Shown: in pieces, positions 1-9,100 of the stretch
Position numbering within the stretch: the first letter of the stretch is position 1
Layout of the letters: each line of letters begins with the position of its first letter
Assembly: GCA_049999765.1 (NCBI GenBank)
Contig: JBNGIQ010008645.1
Location: forward strand, 1-20,903
Length of the DNA stretch: 20,903 bases
Origin: Phaeoceros laevis
Taxonomy: Eukaryota; Anthocerotophyta; Anthocerotopsida; Notothyladales
Direction: 5' to 3'
The notes under the pieces: generated by a model
Told to the model about the DNA's origin: nothing
Database searches by the model: none
Seen by the model: the letters and a program-made list of their open reading frames with translations, nothing else
Made by a program: the position numbers and the translations under genes

Positions 1-108
1 TCACGGCATTGCCTCACAGCGCCTGCTTGCTGCTGCCGCCAGCCACCCTCACTCACGGCCATAGCCACAAGCCCCCGCCATAGCCGCCATCGCTGCCGGC
101 GCTCCCCT

Positions 109-120
109 GCTCTGATACCA
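109..120 (-). other. Primer-binding site for initiator Met-tRNA
   Basis: On the minus strand this reads TGGTATCAGAGC, immediately after the LTR end. It is the classic complement of the 3' end of plant initiator tRNA-Met used by Ty1/copia elements for minus-strand DNA priming. It fixes the orientation of the left element. Confidence 0.85.
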
Positions 121-226
121 TGTAAAAATGGGGGTTAGGGCAACCGTGCCCTAGCTCACTTTATGTAATGTATTAAAGTAACATACTTAGCATAACTCAC
201 CCATTAAGGGAGCTTGATTTCTAACA
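121..226 (-). repeat. 5' LTR (about 106 bp), minus strand
   Basis: The block starts TGTTAGAA and ends TTTTTACA when read on the minus strand, giving the TG...CA ends of an LTR. It is an inverted, roughly 85-90% similar copy of the LTR at 884-991 (by eye). Both carry the same internal hairpin, AGGGCA/TGCCCT around CGGT. At about 106 bp it is very short for an element with coding capacity and is in the size range of TRIM elements. Confidence 0.8.
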
Positions 227-870
227 GTTTGATCTACTTGACTATCACACGTCTTGACTTAAGCTATGCAGTGGGACTGATTAGTCAGTTTATGCAGAAA
301 CCAAGGAAACCACACTTGGACGCGGTTAGAAGAATCATGAGATATGTGAAAGGAACAACGGAGCTTGGATTGTTTTATGTGCATGGGAAGCATCTTGAAC
401 TGACAGGATATACAGATGCTGATTGGGCTGGTTGTGCGTATGACAGGAGATCAACCAGTGGATATGCTTTCAGTCTGGGAAGCAGTATGATCAGTTGGCA
501 AAGCAAGAAACAGCCGACAGTCGCTTTGTCAAGCACAGAAGCAGAGTATCGAGGAGCTGCACTGGCAGCATGTGAAGCAGCCTGGTTGCAGAAGCTGCTA
601 CATGATCTTGGAAATGTGGTGAACAGCAAGGTCACAATCTACTGTGACAATATGAGTAGCATGTTGTTGGCTACTAACCCTGTGTTTCATGCTCGTTCGA
701 AGCACATAGAGGTACACTATCATTTCATCAGGGAAATGGTATTGAGTGAGAAGATAGATCTTCAACATGTGAAGACTGAAGACCAGGTAGCAAATATCTT
801 TACTAAGTCGCTAGGTAGAGATAAGTTCTTATACTTTCGTGAGCTACCTGGAGTGTTAAAGATAGTTTGA
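227..870 (+). pseudogene. Copia Pol fragment: end of reverse transcriptase and complete RNase H
   Basis: This 3' piece of a Ty1/copia polyprotein stays open to TGA at 868-870. It begins abruptly at the end of the inserted LTR, inside the conserved SLIYLT-TRPD-like stretch that joins reverse transcriptase to RNase H (here TRLDLSYAVG). The RNase H domain looks complete. The acidic residues are in TDADW (about 427), STEAEY (about 508), CDN (about 616) and EDQVAN (about 751). The usual HIEV-H-FIRE and ADIFTKSL-like (ANIFTKSL) motifs are present. The rest of gag-pol is missing, displaced or lost through the insertion at 226, so this copy cannot move on its own. Read from 214 the first residues come from the LTR and are not native. 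Confidence 0.9.
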
Positions 871-874
871 GCTT

Positions 875-883
875 GAGGGGGAG
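875..883 (+). other. Polypurine tract of the plus-strand copia element
   Basis: GAGGGGGAG lies five bases after the RNase H stop codon and directly before the LTR start at 884. This is the position and composition of the plus-strand DNA primer of LTR retrotransposons. Confidence 0.8.
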
Positions 884-991
884 TGTTAGAATTCAAGCTC
901 CCCTTGTGAGGGTGAGTTATGCTAAGTATGTTACTTAATATCATATATAAAGAGAGCTAGGGCACGGTTGCCCTAACCCCCCATTTTAACA
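884..991 (+). repeat. 3' LTR (108 bp) of the plus-strand copia element
   Basis: The block starts TGTTAGAATTC and ends ATTTTAACA, with 5-bp inverted ends (TGTTA/TAACA). It contains a TATA-like TATATAAAGA at 944-953 and the hairpin AGGGCA/TGCCCT. It is an inverted relative of 121-226. It lies inside the DUF7869 gene of the opposite strand and supplies the last codons and the TAG stop (959-957) of that reading frame, so the element inserted into the gene. The flank CATCT (992-996) would be the target duplication, but its partner is off-window. Confidence 0.85.
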
Positions 992-2260
992 CATCTTGGT
1001 CATTTTCAGCCTGGACAACAATCATATGTCCAGCTACAATCTCGTCCACATTCCCTTGGGCCTGAGCCGCTTCCTCAGCTCTTCTAGCAGCAGACCTATG
1101 TGGTCCAGCATACATGGTGGTGTTGACAGGCCAAGGACGTCTAGTGAATTCCTCATCTGAAACCACAGCTTCATTGGGTGGCTCGGTAGGTTCAATTGGC
1201 TCTCGGATGTTCCACGTCCATGGTGAAGTCAATGCTTGAGTCTCTCTTGTTGCGACAACACTGCAGATTTCCTTCTGTTCAGCCCAAAATGCATCCCACC
1301 ATGCAACCTGCTCAGCTGTAAAATGCTCTAGGCATGGCCCTAAAGCAGCCCTATATTGCTCAAGTGCTTGTTCCGGGTCAAGTGCATTGGCATGTCCTCG
1401 CATTTGCAGCATCTTCAAAGGTGCTGCCCATACCGGCCTTGCCGGCTCAGGCTCTAACAGCGGCACTCCTCCATCTGGGTCCCATTTTTTGTCACTTGAT
1501 AGCAATTTGCCCTGCAAAACAGTCACCTCTTCCTTCGTTGGGAGCATTTCCTTGGTTATCTTGAACTGATGCTGAAAACTATGGCAATGGAGAGCCTTCG
1601 CACCTGGTGGTTCCCCCTTCATCCATAAATACCTCCTGAAGTCTGGAACTTCGGTGACCACCTGCACCACTGGCGCAGGTGTGTACGCTCTCTCCAGCAA
1701 CCGGATCAGATCAGGCATCGTGAATGCCTCTTTCAACCCCAAAACAGCTGAAAATCGTGAAAACATCTGATCTATTTGGTCATGGGTATGCCCAACAAGA
1801 AGAAAGCCAACCTTTATTTTCTTGAACACACCTTTGTCCACAAGCATACTAAGATATGCCAACACTTCAGCATTCTTGTTTTGTGCTGCCGTGTTATCCA
1901 TCTGAACATACAAAACCGGTGGTAGTGGGCCCTCCCAGTTGCTGATCACATCATGAATCACTGCCACTGTCAAGTTAGGGTCATTGCGGACATTTGCATA
2001 GTTCACGTACACTTTGGTTTGAAACACACGGTTGAAAATCATAACCCCCACAACATGCACGCCGATGAGAGCTTGAGGGTCCACATTCTTCAGCAGCCTT
2101 TTGTAGTGCGGGATCTCTAATTTTTTTTGGTCCATGCCATCCTGCATGATCATCATATACTCGTGCGGGCTGCCAAAACATTTGGCCCGACGATTCATTG
2201 CCCTCTCCCTCTCCACTTGTTGTTCAGCGCGATGAGCCTGCAGCTGCTTGACGTACTTGC
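957..2260 (-). CDS. C-terminal exon of the DUF7869 gene (catalytic-like core)
   Basis: The exon is uninterrupted for about 434 codons. It begins after an acceptor CAG at 2263-2261. Three acidic motifs define the core: MQDGMDQ (2147-2127), VQMDN (1907-1893) and GHTHDQID (1793-1770), followed by QMFSRF. They are spaced like the D-D-D/E residues of RNase H-fold transposases, but this assignment is inference. A charged, Trp-rich tail follows, then a segment near 1030-990 (GHMIVVQAENDQD) that resembles the start of the small C-terminal domain seen in related proteins. The last 11 codons and the stop are LTR sequence, so the native end is missing. The reading frame is also open upstream to 2306, but those codons are intronic in my model. 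Confidence 0.75.
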
Positions 2261-2281
2261 CTGCAGCTGCTTGACGTACTT
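2236..2281. repeat. 23-bp exact tandem duplication at the intron-exon junction
   Basis: The unit, starting GCCTGCAGCTGCTTGACG, occurs twice (2236-2258 and 2259-2281). On the gene strand each copy ends in CTGCAG, so the duplication creates a second splice acceptor. Because 23 is not a multiple of three, the choice of acceptor decides whether the frame is kept. Confidence 0.95.
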
Positions 2282-2479
2282 GTCTGCACACATAAACCAG
2301 GCACATGTTAGTGAATGCATTCGTGAACTCAAAACACAGCTACACAATCGGGCCCTGTCCACATTTTAAAGTGCTAAAACCCGTTTGGTTACAGAAACCC
2401 TGAATGTCCAAGAGATTGTAAGATAGCCCGGGCCGTGGTCACCACCAGATGTCCCGTCCTGTTCGACCACCAATGCTAG

Positions 2480-2604
2480 GGACACTGGCCGTCCGGTGAA
2501 CTGGCTGAGGACACCGGCCGTCCGGTGAACTGGCTGGGGACACCGGCTGTCCGGTGAACTGGCTGGGGACACCGGCTGTCCGGTGAACTGGCTGGGGACA
2601 CCGG
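2480..2604. repeat. 29-bp minisatellite, four units plus a partial
   Basis: Units begin at 2480, 2509, 2538 and 2567, with a partial unit at 2596-2604. Later copies are identical and the first differs at a few positions. Each unit holds an inverted CACCGG/CCGGTG, so each can fold into a small hairpin. It lies inside the DUF7869 intron. Confidence 0.95.
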
Positions 2605-2679
2605 TTAAGGTTGCACCGACGTTAAGGCCTGCACACATGGTTAGAAAAACACGGTGCTCTGCACAGCTTACAGTAAAAG

Positions 2680-2915
2680 CAAGAGACAAGCCTACATTTT
2701 AGAAAGATGCCGACACAGTCCTACATTAAATAAACCTGCCGAGACAAGCGTACACTACAAAAACAAGCCGAGACATGCCGGCATGCTGAGACAAGCCTAT
2801 AGACATTATTCTAAAGATGCAGAGAGAAGCTTACATTACAAAACGATGCCGACAAGCCTAAGTTTGCCTGACAATGCCGACAAGCCTACATGACATAAAG
2901 ATGCCTACACAAGCC
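2680..2915. repeat. Degenerate tandem repeat (GACAAGCCTACAT-type units)
   Basis: About seven or eight imperfect units of roughly 30 bp alternate GAGACAAGCCTACAT-like and AAAGATGCCGA-like motifs. Spacing varies, so this is an old, diverged array. No protein reading is supported. Confidence 0.7.
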
Positions 2916-3076
2916 CTTGCAAGAAATCTGCGAACATACACAGCTATGCATGCACCTTGCACACCGGTTAGTTCGCTGTAGGCATGCACCAGACAGCCTG
3001 CTCATGAAATCTAGCGACATGAGTTACAGTGATTGCACTTGCAAGCAAGTGCAGAAAAAAAGACAGGCACTGTACA

Positions 3077-3400
3077 TGCTAATGTGTACATTTGAAGCTC
3101 ACACAGACTATATGAAAATTAAGAAGCTCACACAGACTACAAACATATCAGAGACGGGCAAGTGCTGCACATTCTAATGTCCACATTTGAAGCTCACACA
3201 GACTATATGATAATTATGAAGATCACATAGACATTCAGAAAAACGTATGAAGCTCACACACGTACAGACTACATACATATCAGAGACGGGAAAGTGCTGC
3301 ACATGCTAATGTCTACATTTGAAGCTCACACGGACTATATAAAAAAGTGTGAAGCTCACACAGACTATACTAAAGGCATAAAGCTTACACAGACTATGTA
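3077..3400. repeat. Higher-order repeat built on GAAGCTCACACAGACTA
   Basis: The 17-bp core recurs about eight times with small changes. A longer unit starting TAATGT-TACATTTGAAGC and including CAGAGACGGG-AAGTGCTGC restarts at about 3080, 3175 and 3305 (steps of about 95 and 130 bp). It fills the donor-proximal part of the DUF7869 intron. Short ORFs here are by-products of the repeat. Confidence 0.9.
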
Positions 3401-3458
3401 TATGTACCATGTTTCTCGGGTGATGGTGCAAGCTTCAGTTTTTTCTTCTATGTCTCAC

Positions 3459-4151
3459 ATAACTGGCAAACAGAAAATCGGTTGCTCCGTGGGATCTTCA
3501 CTGTTGTGTACTCGTACTGCCACAGTTTGCAGAAGTAGCTGTATGACACATGCGAGGCTCCAGCCCTTTCCTGCTCTCCTGCGTAGGTCAAAAAAATCTC
3601 CTCCTTAGTGTATGAGTCCGGCAAGTTGAAGATATCCTTGTTTGGCATCCTTTCTGCACACCCTTTCATGAATACTCCCAGCCATTGCACGGCAAGCACC
3701 GCTTAGTCGCTAGGAGTTCTGCCCAATCTAGGACAGTACGCCCATCTGATGTGCTTCAATTTTCTGCAATGAGCATTTCTGTACCTCAGGCTACCAATAC
3801 ATAAGGCAATGCAAAATGCTCTTACACAAACAGGCTCATTTCTGTCTGGCAGGCGATTCTCAATAGTGACAGCAGTCTCATTGTCCCCAAGATCCACCTC
3901 CGTCATGTGGTCTTGCAAATGCTGCTCCTGCCCTCCCTTGTTCATCGCGAAGAATGCAGTCCTGATGCCCTCCAGGCGTGCAATTCCAGCTGCCCGCAGG
4001 CACTTCTTGCCACAGCAGGGCTTCTTGATGTCCTTTGCAAGGACATCCCGATTACACCACTTGCCCATTCTTTTCTTCACTGTAGCTTTAGTCACCCCGT
4101 CCACCTTTGCCACGAGTGGCCTTTCCTTCTTGCTACGCAGGGAATCGGATG
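3459..4151 (-). CDS. Middle exon of the DUF7869 gene, with an in-frame TAA
   Basis: The exon encodes a Lys-rich stretch, then KKPCCGKKC (about 4023-4000), a helical segment, RNEPVCVRAFC, and after the TAA at 3705-3703 a conserved-looking stretch (AVQWLGVF, ERMPNKDIFNLP, VKIPRSNRFSVCQL). The frame is the same on both sides of the TAA. Either the TAA is a nonsense mutation or a short intron (for example a donor near 3794 and acceptor near 3702) removes it. The 3' boundary is a donor T|GTGAGA at 3459/3458. The 5' boundary is uncertain. The acceptor CCAG ending at 4152 is in the right phase for the strong donor at 4358, but it lacks a clear pyrimidine tract. Reading straight through from the upstream exon is also open apart from the TAG at 4305-4303. 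Confidence 0.6.
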
Positions 4152-4358
4152 CTGGTTTTGGGTGAGCACCAGGCAGCATGGTTGGCGCATCAGCACATTC
4201 AAAGGCAAAAAGTGTGGCAAAGTTCCTCACCACGGCAGCACCAGCACGCACACCTCTCATGGCCTGACCGCCCTTCTCGCCCACGTGATGCGGAGGGCTC
4301 CCCTAGAAATCATGCACATCATCATTCCCTATACCGAACCAAGCTGGCATGCACTCAC

Positions 4359-5283
4359 CAAGGTTTAGGTCCACGCTGCCGTCTTCCCCATTGTTGGGGC
4401 TTTCCGCCACGCTCTCATCCGATGCATACAGCGGCACCGCTTCTGGTGTGCACTCATCGCCGTTGGGAATCCAAGTGCTGAAACTACCATCTCCTCCATA
4501 TGCACGATGGCCCTTTGCTCCGCCAATCGTGCCATGACGGAGCACACCGAAACCCTGCTGCCCACCTGGTGCTGTCCTCCCACTACCATGGCTGACTCCA
4601 CGCGATGCGGATGGGGTTCTGCCGCCATGGCTGCCCGCAGCTATGGAGTTGAGGCCAGCTGCGGGTGAGAGACCACTGAACCCTTCTCCTCGGCTTCTAA
4701 CAAGCCCAAGTATCGCGCGAGCACCAGGTGAGTTGAAGAAAATCGGGTTCAATGTCCCAGGCGAGGGAATGACTGGGTCTGCCCGTCGACGTCGACGTCG
4801 ACCTGCAATTGAACGGGACGTCCGGTGCCCAGCTGCATCAGCCAATGTTTGCCGGTCCTGGAGCTCATCGTCGGGATAGTAGCCATTCTGGCTATCCTGC
4901 AGGTAAACACGGAAGTCCGCGTCACTGGCGATGTCGTCCTCCACCCCTTCCGCTGCCGCTTGTGAAAGCAAGTGCGCGTCCTCGGCAAGGGCATCAGCCG
5001 GAGCATCGAAATCGACGACTTCGTCGTCCATGACCTCCACAGCAGCCAATGTCCGCACCTACATGCTCTCGAGGTCGAGCAATGTCCGCACTTGCATGTT
5101 CTTGGGATCGGGATCAGCCACAGCACCAAAATCAATGATTTCATCATCATCTGAGCCAGGGGCCAAATGCAAAACATTGCCATGAAGCGGAATTGGCACA
5201 AATGGAGGCAGCGGTGTTGCTTCAGATTCTGGAGCACCCCCTCCGCCAAAATCCTGAATGCAATCGGAGTCCTGGTCGCTCAT
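4359..5283 (-). CDS. N-terminal exon of the DUF7869 gene: acidic, disordered region
   Basis: About 308 codons from ATG at 5283, rich in Asp, Glu, Gly and Ser. It carries a run of six Arg at about 4801-4785, encoded by a repeated GTCGAC, which could act as a nuclear localisation signal. Two acidic repeats of the form DDE(I/V)(I/V)DF lie near 5140 and 5030, and the stretch VRTL plus flanks is duplicated around 5090 and 5055. A TAG at 5061-5059 stands where the first repeat copy has CAA (Gln), so a C-to-T change from CAG is likely. If translation starts at ATG 5031 the stop is irrelevant. The 3' end is a strong donor, G|GTGAGT, at 4359/4358. Confidence 0.55.
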
Positions 5284-5550
5284 GTGACCGCTTACAAAGC
5301 CGCTGGTCGCAGGCTAGTGAGCAAAAGCAATGTTGTGCCAGCGATGGCGATGCTCCAGGCGCTAGCAGCCTGCGCTCGGCGTTAGAAGGTGCTCAGCCCC
5401 TTCGCTTGTCAGGGGGGATGTCCTCGACATGCACGCGGCATGCCTTGGTACCAATTGTGAAAGTGTTTGTCTGCCTCACTTAATTGCAGGTTCTATTTTG
5501 GAAACCTTTTGCACACTTTCGCCACGCCGGCGTAAATGGTATAGCCGAAA

Positions 5551-5566
5551 GCATATTCGAATATGC
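5551..5566. repeat. Perfect 16-bp palindrome GCATATTCGAATATGC
   Basis: The sequence equals its own reverse complement over all 16 bases. A half-site, GCATATTCG, recurs at about 9383, just beyond the 3' end of the ParB-like gene. It is a candidate binding site for a dimeric DNA-binding protein. Confidence 0.9.
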
Positions 5567-5587
5567 CTTTTGAATGCACCTTTAATT

Positions 5588-5627
5588 TGAGTTTCGCCAC
5601 AATATCGCCAAGGCCTGGCGAAACTCA
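5588..5627. repeat. 12-bp perfect inverted repeat TGAGTTTCGCCA, within nested CGCCA motifs
   Basis: The arms are 5588-5599 and 5616-5627 with a 16-bp spacer that itself holds ATCGCCA (5604-5610). Outside them, TTTCGCCAC at 5517-5525 faces GTGGCGAA at 5632-5639. This makes a nested, roughly symmetric array of one core motif between the two divergent genes. Confidence 0.9.
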
Positions 5628-6136
5628 ATGCGTGGCGAATCATTTCGGCTGCTCACAATAAATGCATGGGGCCCAGCTTGAGGTGGCCGCCATAACACTT
5701 AATGACGGCCATTTTTTCCTGCTGGTGGCCGCCATAGCCAGCCAGGCAGGACTCCGGGCAGCCGCGCACCCATGAGAGAGAGGCAGGCAGATTTTTTTCA
5801 CGCGCCGGAGTTGCGGGGAAGAAGGCTGGGTGTGCGGCAACCGGCAGTGGCGGGAATTCGCGGCCATGGCTGCAGTGAGCTCTCTCTCACATAGAGGTGA
5901 GCTGGAGCAGTGGCTTCCTTCCAGAAGCGTTCTCACCACACCTGCACACGCCTCCCGCTTGGAGTGCCTACACACCTGCATTCGCTCCCCTTACAGTGCC
6001 TACCGACCTGCAATCGAGCAAGGTGAACAATGTCTGCTCAAGTCCATGGCGCCAGCAGATTTTTTTACATTCCAAGTCCCCGATCGTCCGGTGTTTTTGA
6101 TGTTGCTGATGCATTGCAGTTGCTGTGGGTGCACAG

Positions 6137-9100
6137 ATGGCAGGCACAAAGCGGAAGAATCCAGCCCAGACGGAGAAGGAAAATCGTCGGAAGGGAAAGA
6201 ATGCACACGCGCCTCCTTCTGGCGAGGAGGATGGGCAGGACGGCAGCCCAGCTGTCGTGCCACTAGCCACCACCAGCAACCTATCCATCTCACCTGGAGC
6301 TCGGACCTCTTCCGGAAGTGCTAGGGACAGTCCCTACAGCTCCGACGATTTGCTTGCGATTATGGGCCTGTACAAGTCAATCCGTCCTAATGACATGCGA
6401 GACAGATGCTGGTCTGTTCAAATTCGGAGTCCTACAAAGCAGGTGTTCTTGTTTGTTGCTGGGGATGCAACTTTTGATCACAACTTTAGGAAGGGAAATG
6501 CTGGTGCACTTGTCTTCAGTCAATGCGTGGACATGGGTGGGGACTTGGCTGTTGTGTTCATTGTGAATGTGAGGCCAAGCGTACCTTGGAGTGGAGGCTC
6601 AGAAAACATGCGAATTTTCACATAGAATGTGAAATCATTCGATGAACTAGGATGTCAACCGGACACACTGCGGTAGGATTTGAGCAATGCAGTGGCAAAT
6701 GTTTGTCTCCTCTGCACACCTTTTTCAATTGTGAACATCAGCATCATGTCATTTCTTTGTTTTCTTTGTCCTTTGGCTTTGAGAAGTAATCACTAACGCG
6801 TGCATTGTCTTTTCAGGGCCACAAACTTTTCCATAGAAAATTACATGTTACGATCTTGCAAGCTGTGAAGGCATTGGGAGGGAGGACGGGGTCTGGCCAC
6901 GGAGTATCTGATGGGTCAAACCCTGAAGAGCGGGCTGGCCCGCGTCAAAAGTTGTTTGCTAATCCGCCTGAACCGCAGGCCGTGGCAGCAGTCGGGACGT
7001 CCGGTGATTTGGGCTCCCAACGTGAGGCAGCCTGTGTCCCCGGACCCGTTCCCGTTCCCATACATGCATCAATTGGCAGTAGCGGCAAAGATTCGGTGGC
7101 GGGCAGTGACATCCACGAGGATGGGCAAGGTTTTGACGAAGTTCCAGACATTGAGCTCAACAGTGACGAGGATAGTGAGGGTGAGACGGCATCTGATGAT
7201 GAAGGCCCCAACAGTTTTTTTGCTTGCAAAACAGCAGCCATGCTAATGATCCCAATCTGGTTCGCAGGAGTCATCGAGTGCAGGCATCCAATGCGGTTCC
7301 TGCACCAACATTGGGGCAACGAGCCCTTGTAGACATCACAACTGCAAGGCTGCCCGCAACAGACAAGAGCTGCTGAAAGGCACTGCAGGAGGCAAGGAGA
7401 ATGTGCCTCCTTCTAAATCACGGCCTGTTGCAAAGGGTGGAAAAAAAGGGAAGAAGAATAGTGCGCAGGAGGATCTGACTGACATGGAGGATGACCCTCT
7501 CTCGGACTTTGTGAAAAATGCCAAGGACACACCTGTGGTAACAGATGATGACAGACTTGCAGGCAAGCAGGACACCGATACGGATGTGTTGCGAATGTCT
7601 GCAGGACGCAAGAGAGTATGGGAAACAACTTTGAAGGTCAATATTCAGTGGTGCAAGCCACCTGAAGAACTGTGTGGAGCTGCAAGTGTTCGTAAGTTGG
7701 ACATGCCATGGGTAAACACTTTGATGCGTAAGATGAAGCACTGTTCTTGGGTTGCTGGCGTCCTGCCCATGATAGTTGTTGTTGATCCAGATCAGTGTGC
7801 TGATGTTAAAAGCTTTAAGATGGAAGAATTCGATGCAGGCAAGTATGTGGTTTATGTGTTGGGGGGGAACCACTCGTTCCAAGCAAGGTCTCGGCTGGCT
7901 GTGGCGTGCCCTGGTGTGAAAGACTTCCAGTGGATGGATGCTTACGTGCTTGCAGGACTCACAGAAGACGAGATGCGTCTCCTTGCCACTGATCACAACA
8001 CAATGGCTGATGCACGCAAGACTTTTACTTTCATTGATAGGGTGCGGTATATTAGAGATGAGATGCTGATCAGGCAGAAAAAAAATCTCAAGTGTGATGT
8101 GGACTGGAAAATTGATGTTTACCAACGGCTTGGCATGATAGCAGCATGGAACAAGGAAGCTCACGGAGACAAGGTGAAGTATCATAAACTTGTGGACAAC
8201 AGAACTCTTGAGTACTATGTTGCCAAGGTGCCAGCTGATGTGTGGAGATATGTAGATGAGATTTTCGAGAAGTTTGAGCAGAGGACACTGCCTGAGCAGG
8301 TTTTAGCTGCCAAAGCGTTGGCTGCTAAAAAAGCTAGAGTCGTGAAAAAGCCCAAAAAGCTTTCCAAGGCTAGGGAGGCTTTGATTATAGAGGAAAAAGA
8401 GCAGGATATCCCTGTCAGGGTTTGGAAGGGGTTTCAGGGCATTGAGCATACTGCAGCTGGGAGTGTGAATCTGAAAACAGCATGCATGAAAGTGCTGTCT
8501 GGAGACTTGTCTTTGAAAGAGATGTATGGATGGTTGGAGAAGTCTAAGAAACTAAATCTCATTCATGTGGCTCTTACATTACATCTTAACTGTACAACAT
8601 TTGAGCAGCTTCGTGAAAGATTTCCTCACCACTCAACAGTCAAGCAGATCAGTGCCTTTCAGCTGGCTTTCAAAAATACGGTAAGTTGTTACCCTAAAGC
8701 CTGCGATCAGTTACTTGAGTACATGTGCATATTCACTTGAGTACAAGTGCATAGTTAGCTTAGGTTCCAACAGTTTGCGCATAGTGAGTAGCCGTTGCCT
8801 ATGCAAAACTGTCTACGAAACCGCCGTGGATTCACAATTGATGACCATTCCTTCGAAACCAACAGTACTGCTTGTAGGTCTGTCGGCAGCACTTTGAAAA
8901 AGATCAGCTCCCACATCTGTGCAGACAAAGCAAAGTCAAGCAATCTCTTTTTTTGCTTCTGCAAGAAGTGTACTAAAACCAGAGATTGTTACAGTACCTC
9001 CGTGTTCAACGCCATTCCAGATTGCTACAGCTGCGGCAGTTTTGGAGCTTGTGGATTCGAGAGGGCAGCGAAACCTAAAACTGCTGAGCAAGCAAAATGC

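Larger units (their letters stand above)
1..226 (-). mobile_element. 5' end of a Ty1/copia-type LTR retrotransposon (LTR, PBS, leader)
   Basis: Read on the minus strand, an LTR (226 to 121) is followed at once by a primer-binding site (120 to 109) and a GC-rich untranslated leader (108 to 1) that runs off the window. This order means the body of the element lies to the left, outside the window. No coding sequence is visible in the leader. The LTR start abuts a copia coding fragment at 227 in mid-codon context, which fits insertion of this element into another copia element. The five bases beside the LTR (GTTTG at 227-231) would be the target duplication; the other copy is off-window. Confidence 0.75.
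2261..3458 (-). other. Large intron of the DUF7869 gene, filled with tandem repeats
   Basis: The donor is T|GTGAGA at 3459/3458. A branch-type CACTAAC lies at 2313-2307 (minus strand). Two possible acceptors exist, CAG ending at 2284 and CAG ending at 2261. Only the second keeps the downstream frame open, and it also creates a second Cys (CQLC). The intron holds three unrelated tandem arrays, which are listed separately. Confidence 0.7.
957..5283 (-). pseudogene. DUF7869-type protein gene, multi-exon, 3' end cut by an LTR; possible transposase
   Basis: I read one gene on the minus strand. Its parts are an acidic, low-complexity N-terminal exon (5283 to about 4359), a middle exon (about 4151 to 3459), a 1,198-bp intron (3458 to 2261) and a C-terminal exon (2260 to 957). 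These join in one phase, about 974 codons. The order of motifs matches DUF7869 proteins of algae, ferns and animals as I know them: a Cys cluster (CCGKKC), a W-L...MPNKD...LP segment, KIPRSNRFSVCQLC, then DGMDQ, VQMDN and GHTHDQID. In-frame stops occur at 5061-5059 (TAG), 4305-4303 (TAG) and 3705-3703 (TAA). The first may lie upstream of the real start (ATG at 5031), and the other two might be removed by short introns. The C-terminus is lost to the copia LTR at 991. It is transcribed away from the ParB-like gene at 6137. The function is not known; a transposase-like role is my inference. Confidence 0.72.
5284..6136. promoter_or_regulatory. Shared 5' region between the divergent DUF7869 and ParB-like genes
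   Basis: About 0.85 kb separates the two start codons and must hold both promoters and 5' UTRs. Its centre (5517-5640) contains five CGCCA/TGGCG cores in both orientations and a perfect 16-bp palindrome. GTGGCCGCCATA occurs twice (about 5684 and 5727). On the ParB side, CAAG|GTGAAC near 6022 and an acceptor CACAG|ATG at 6136/6137 suggest an intron in the 5' UTR. I see no convincing TATA box for either gene. Confidence 0.5.

Noticed and set aside
2480-2604. CRISPR-like regular repeats
   Set aside because: The units are directly adjacent with no spacers, so this is a minisatellite in a eukaryotic intron.
2654-3608. Several plus-strand ORFs of 79-104 codons
   Set aside because: They run through tandem arrays and overlap the better-supported minus-strand gene.
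957-5283. Stop-codon reassignment to explain the in-frame stops
   Set aside because: All three stop codons occur, intact frames in the same window end normally, and point mutation or short introns explain the stops.
5968-6293. Minus-strand ORFs over the start of the ParB-like gene
   Set aside because: They are shadows of exon 1 and its leader, with no independent support.
7418-8185. 255-codon open frame on the minus strand
   Set aside because: It is antisense to the ParB-like exon, has a Cys/His-rich composition typical of a shadow frame and shows no motif.
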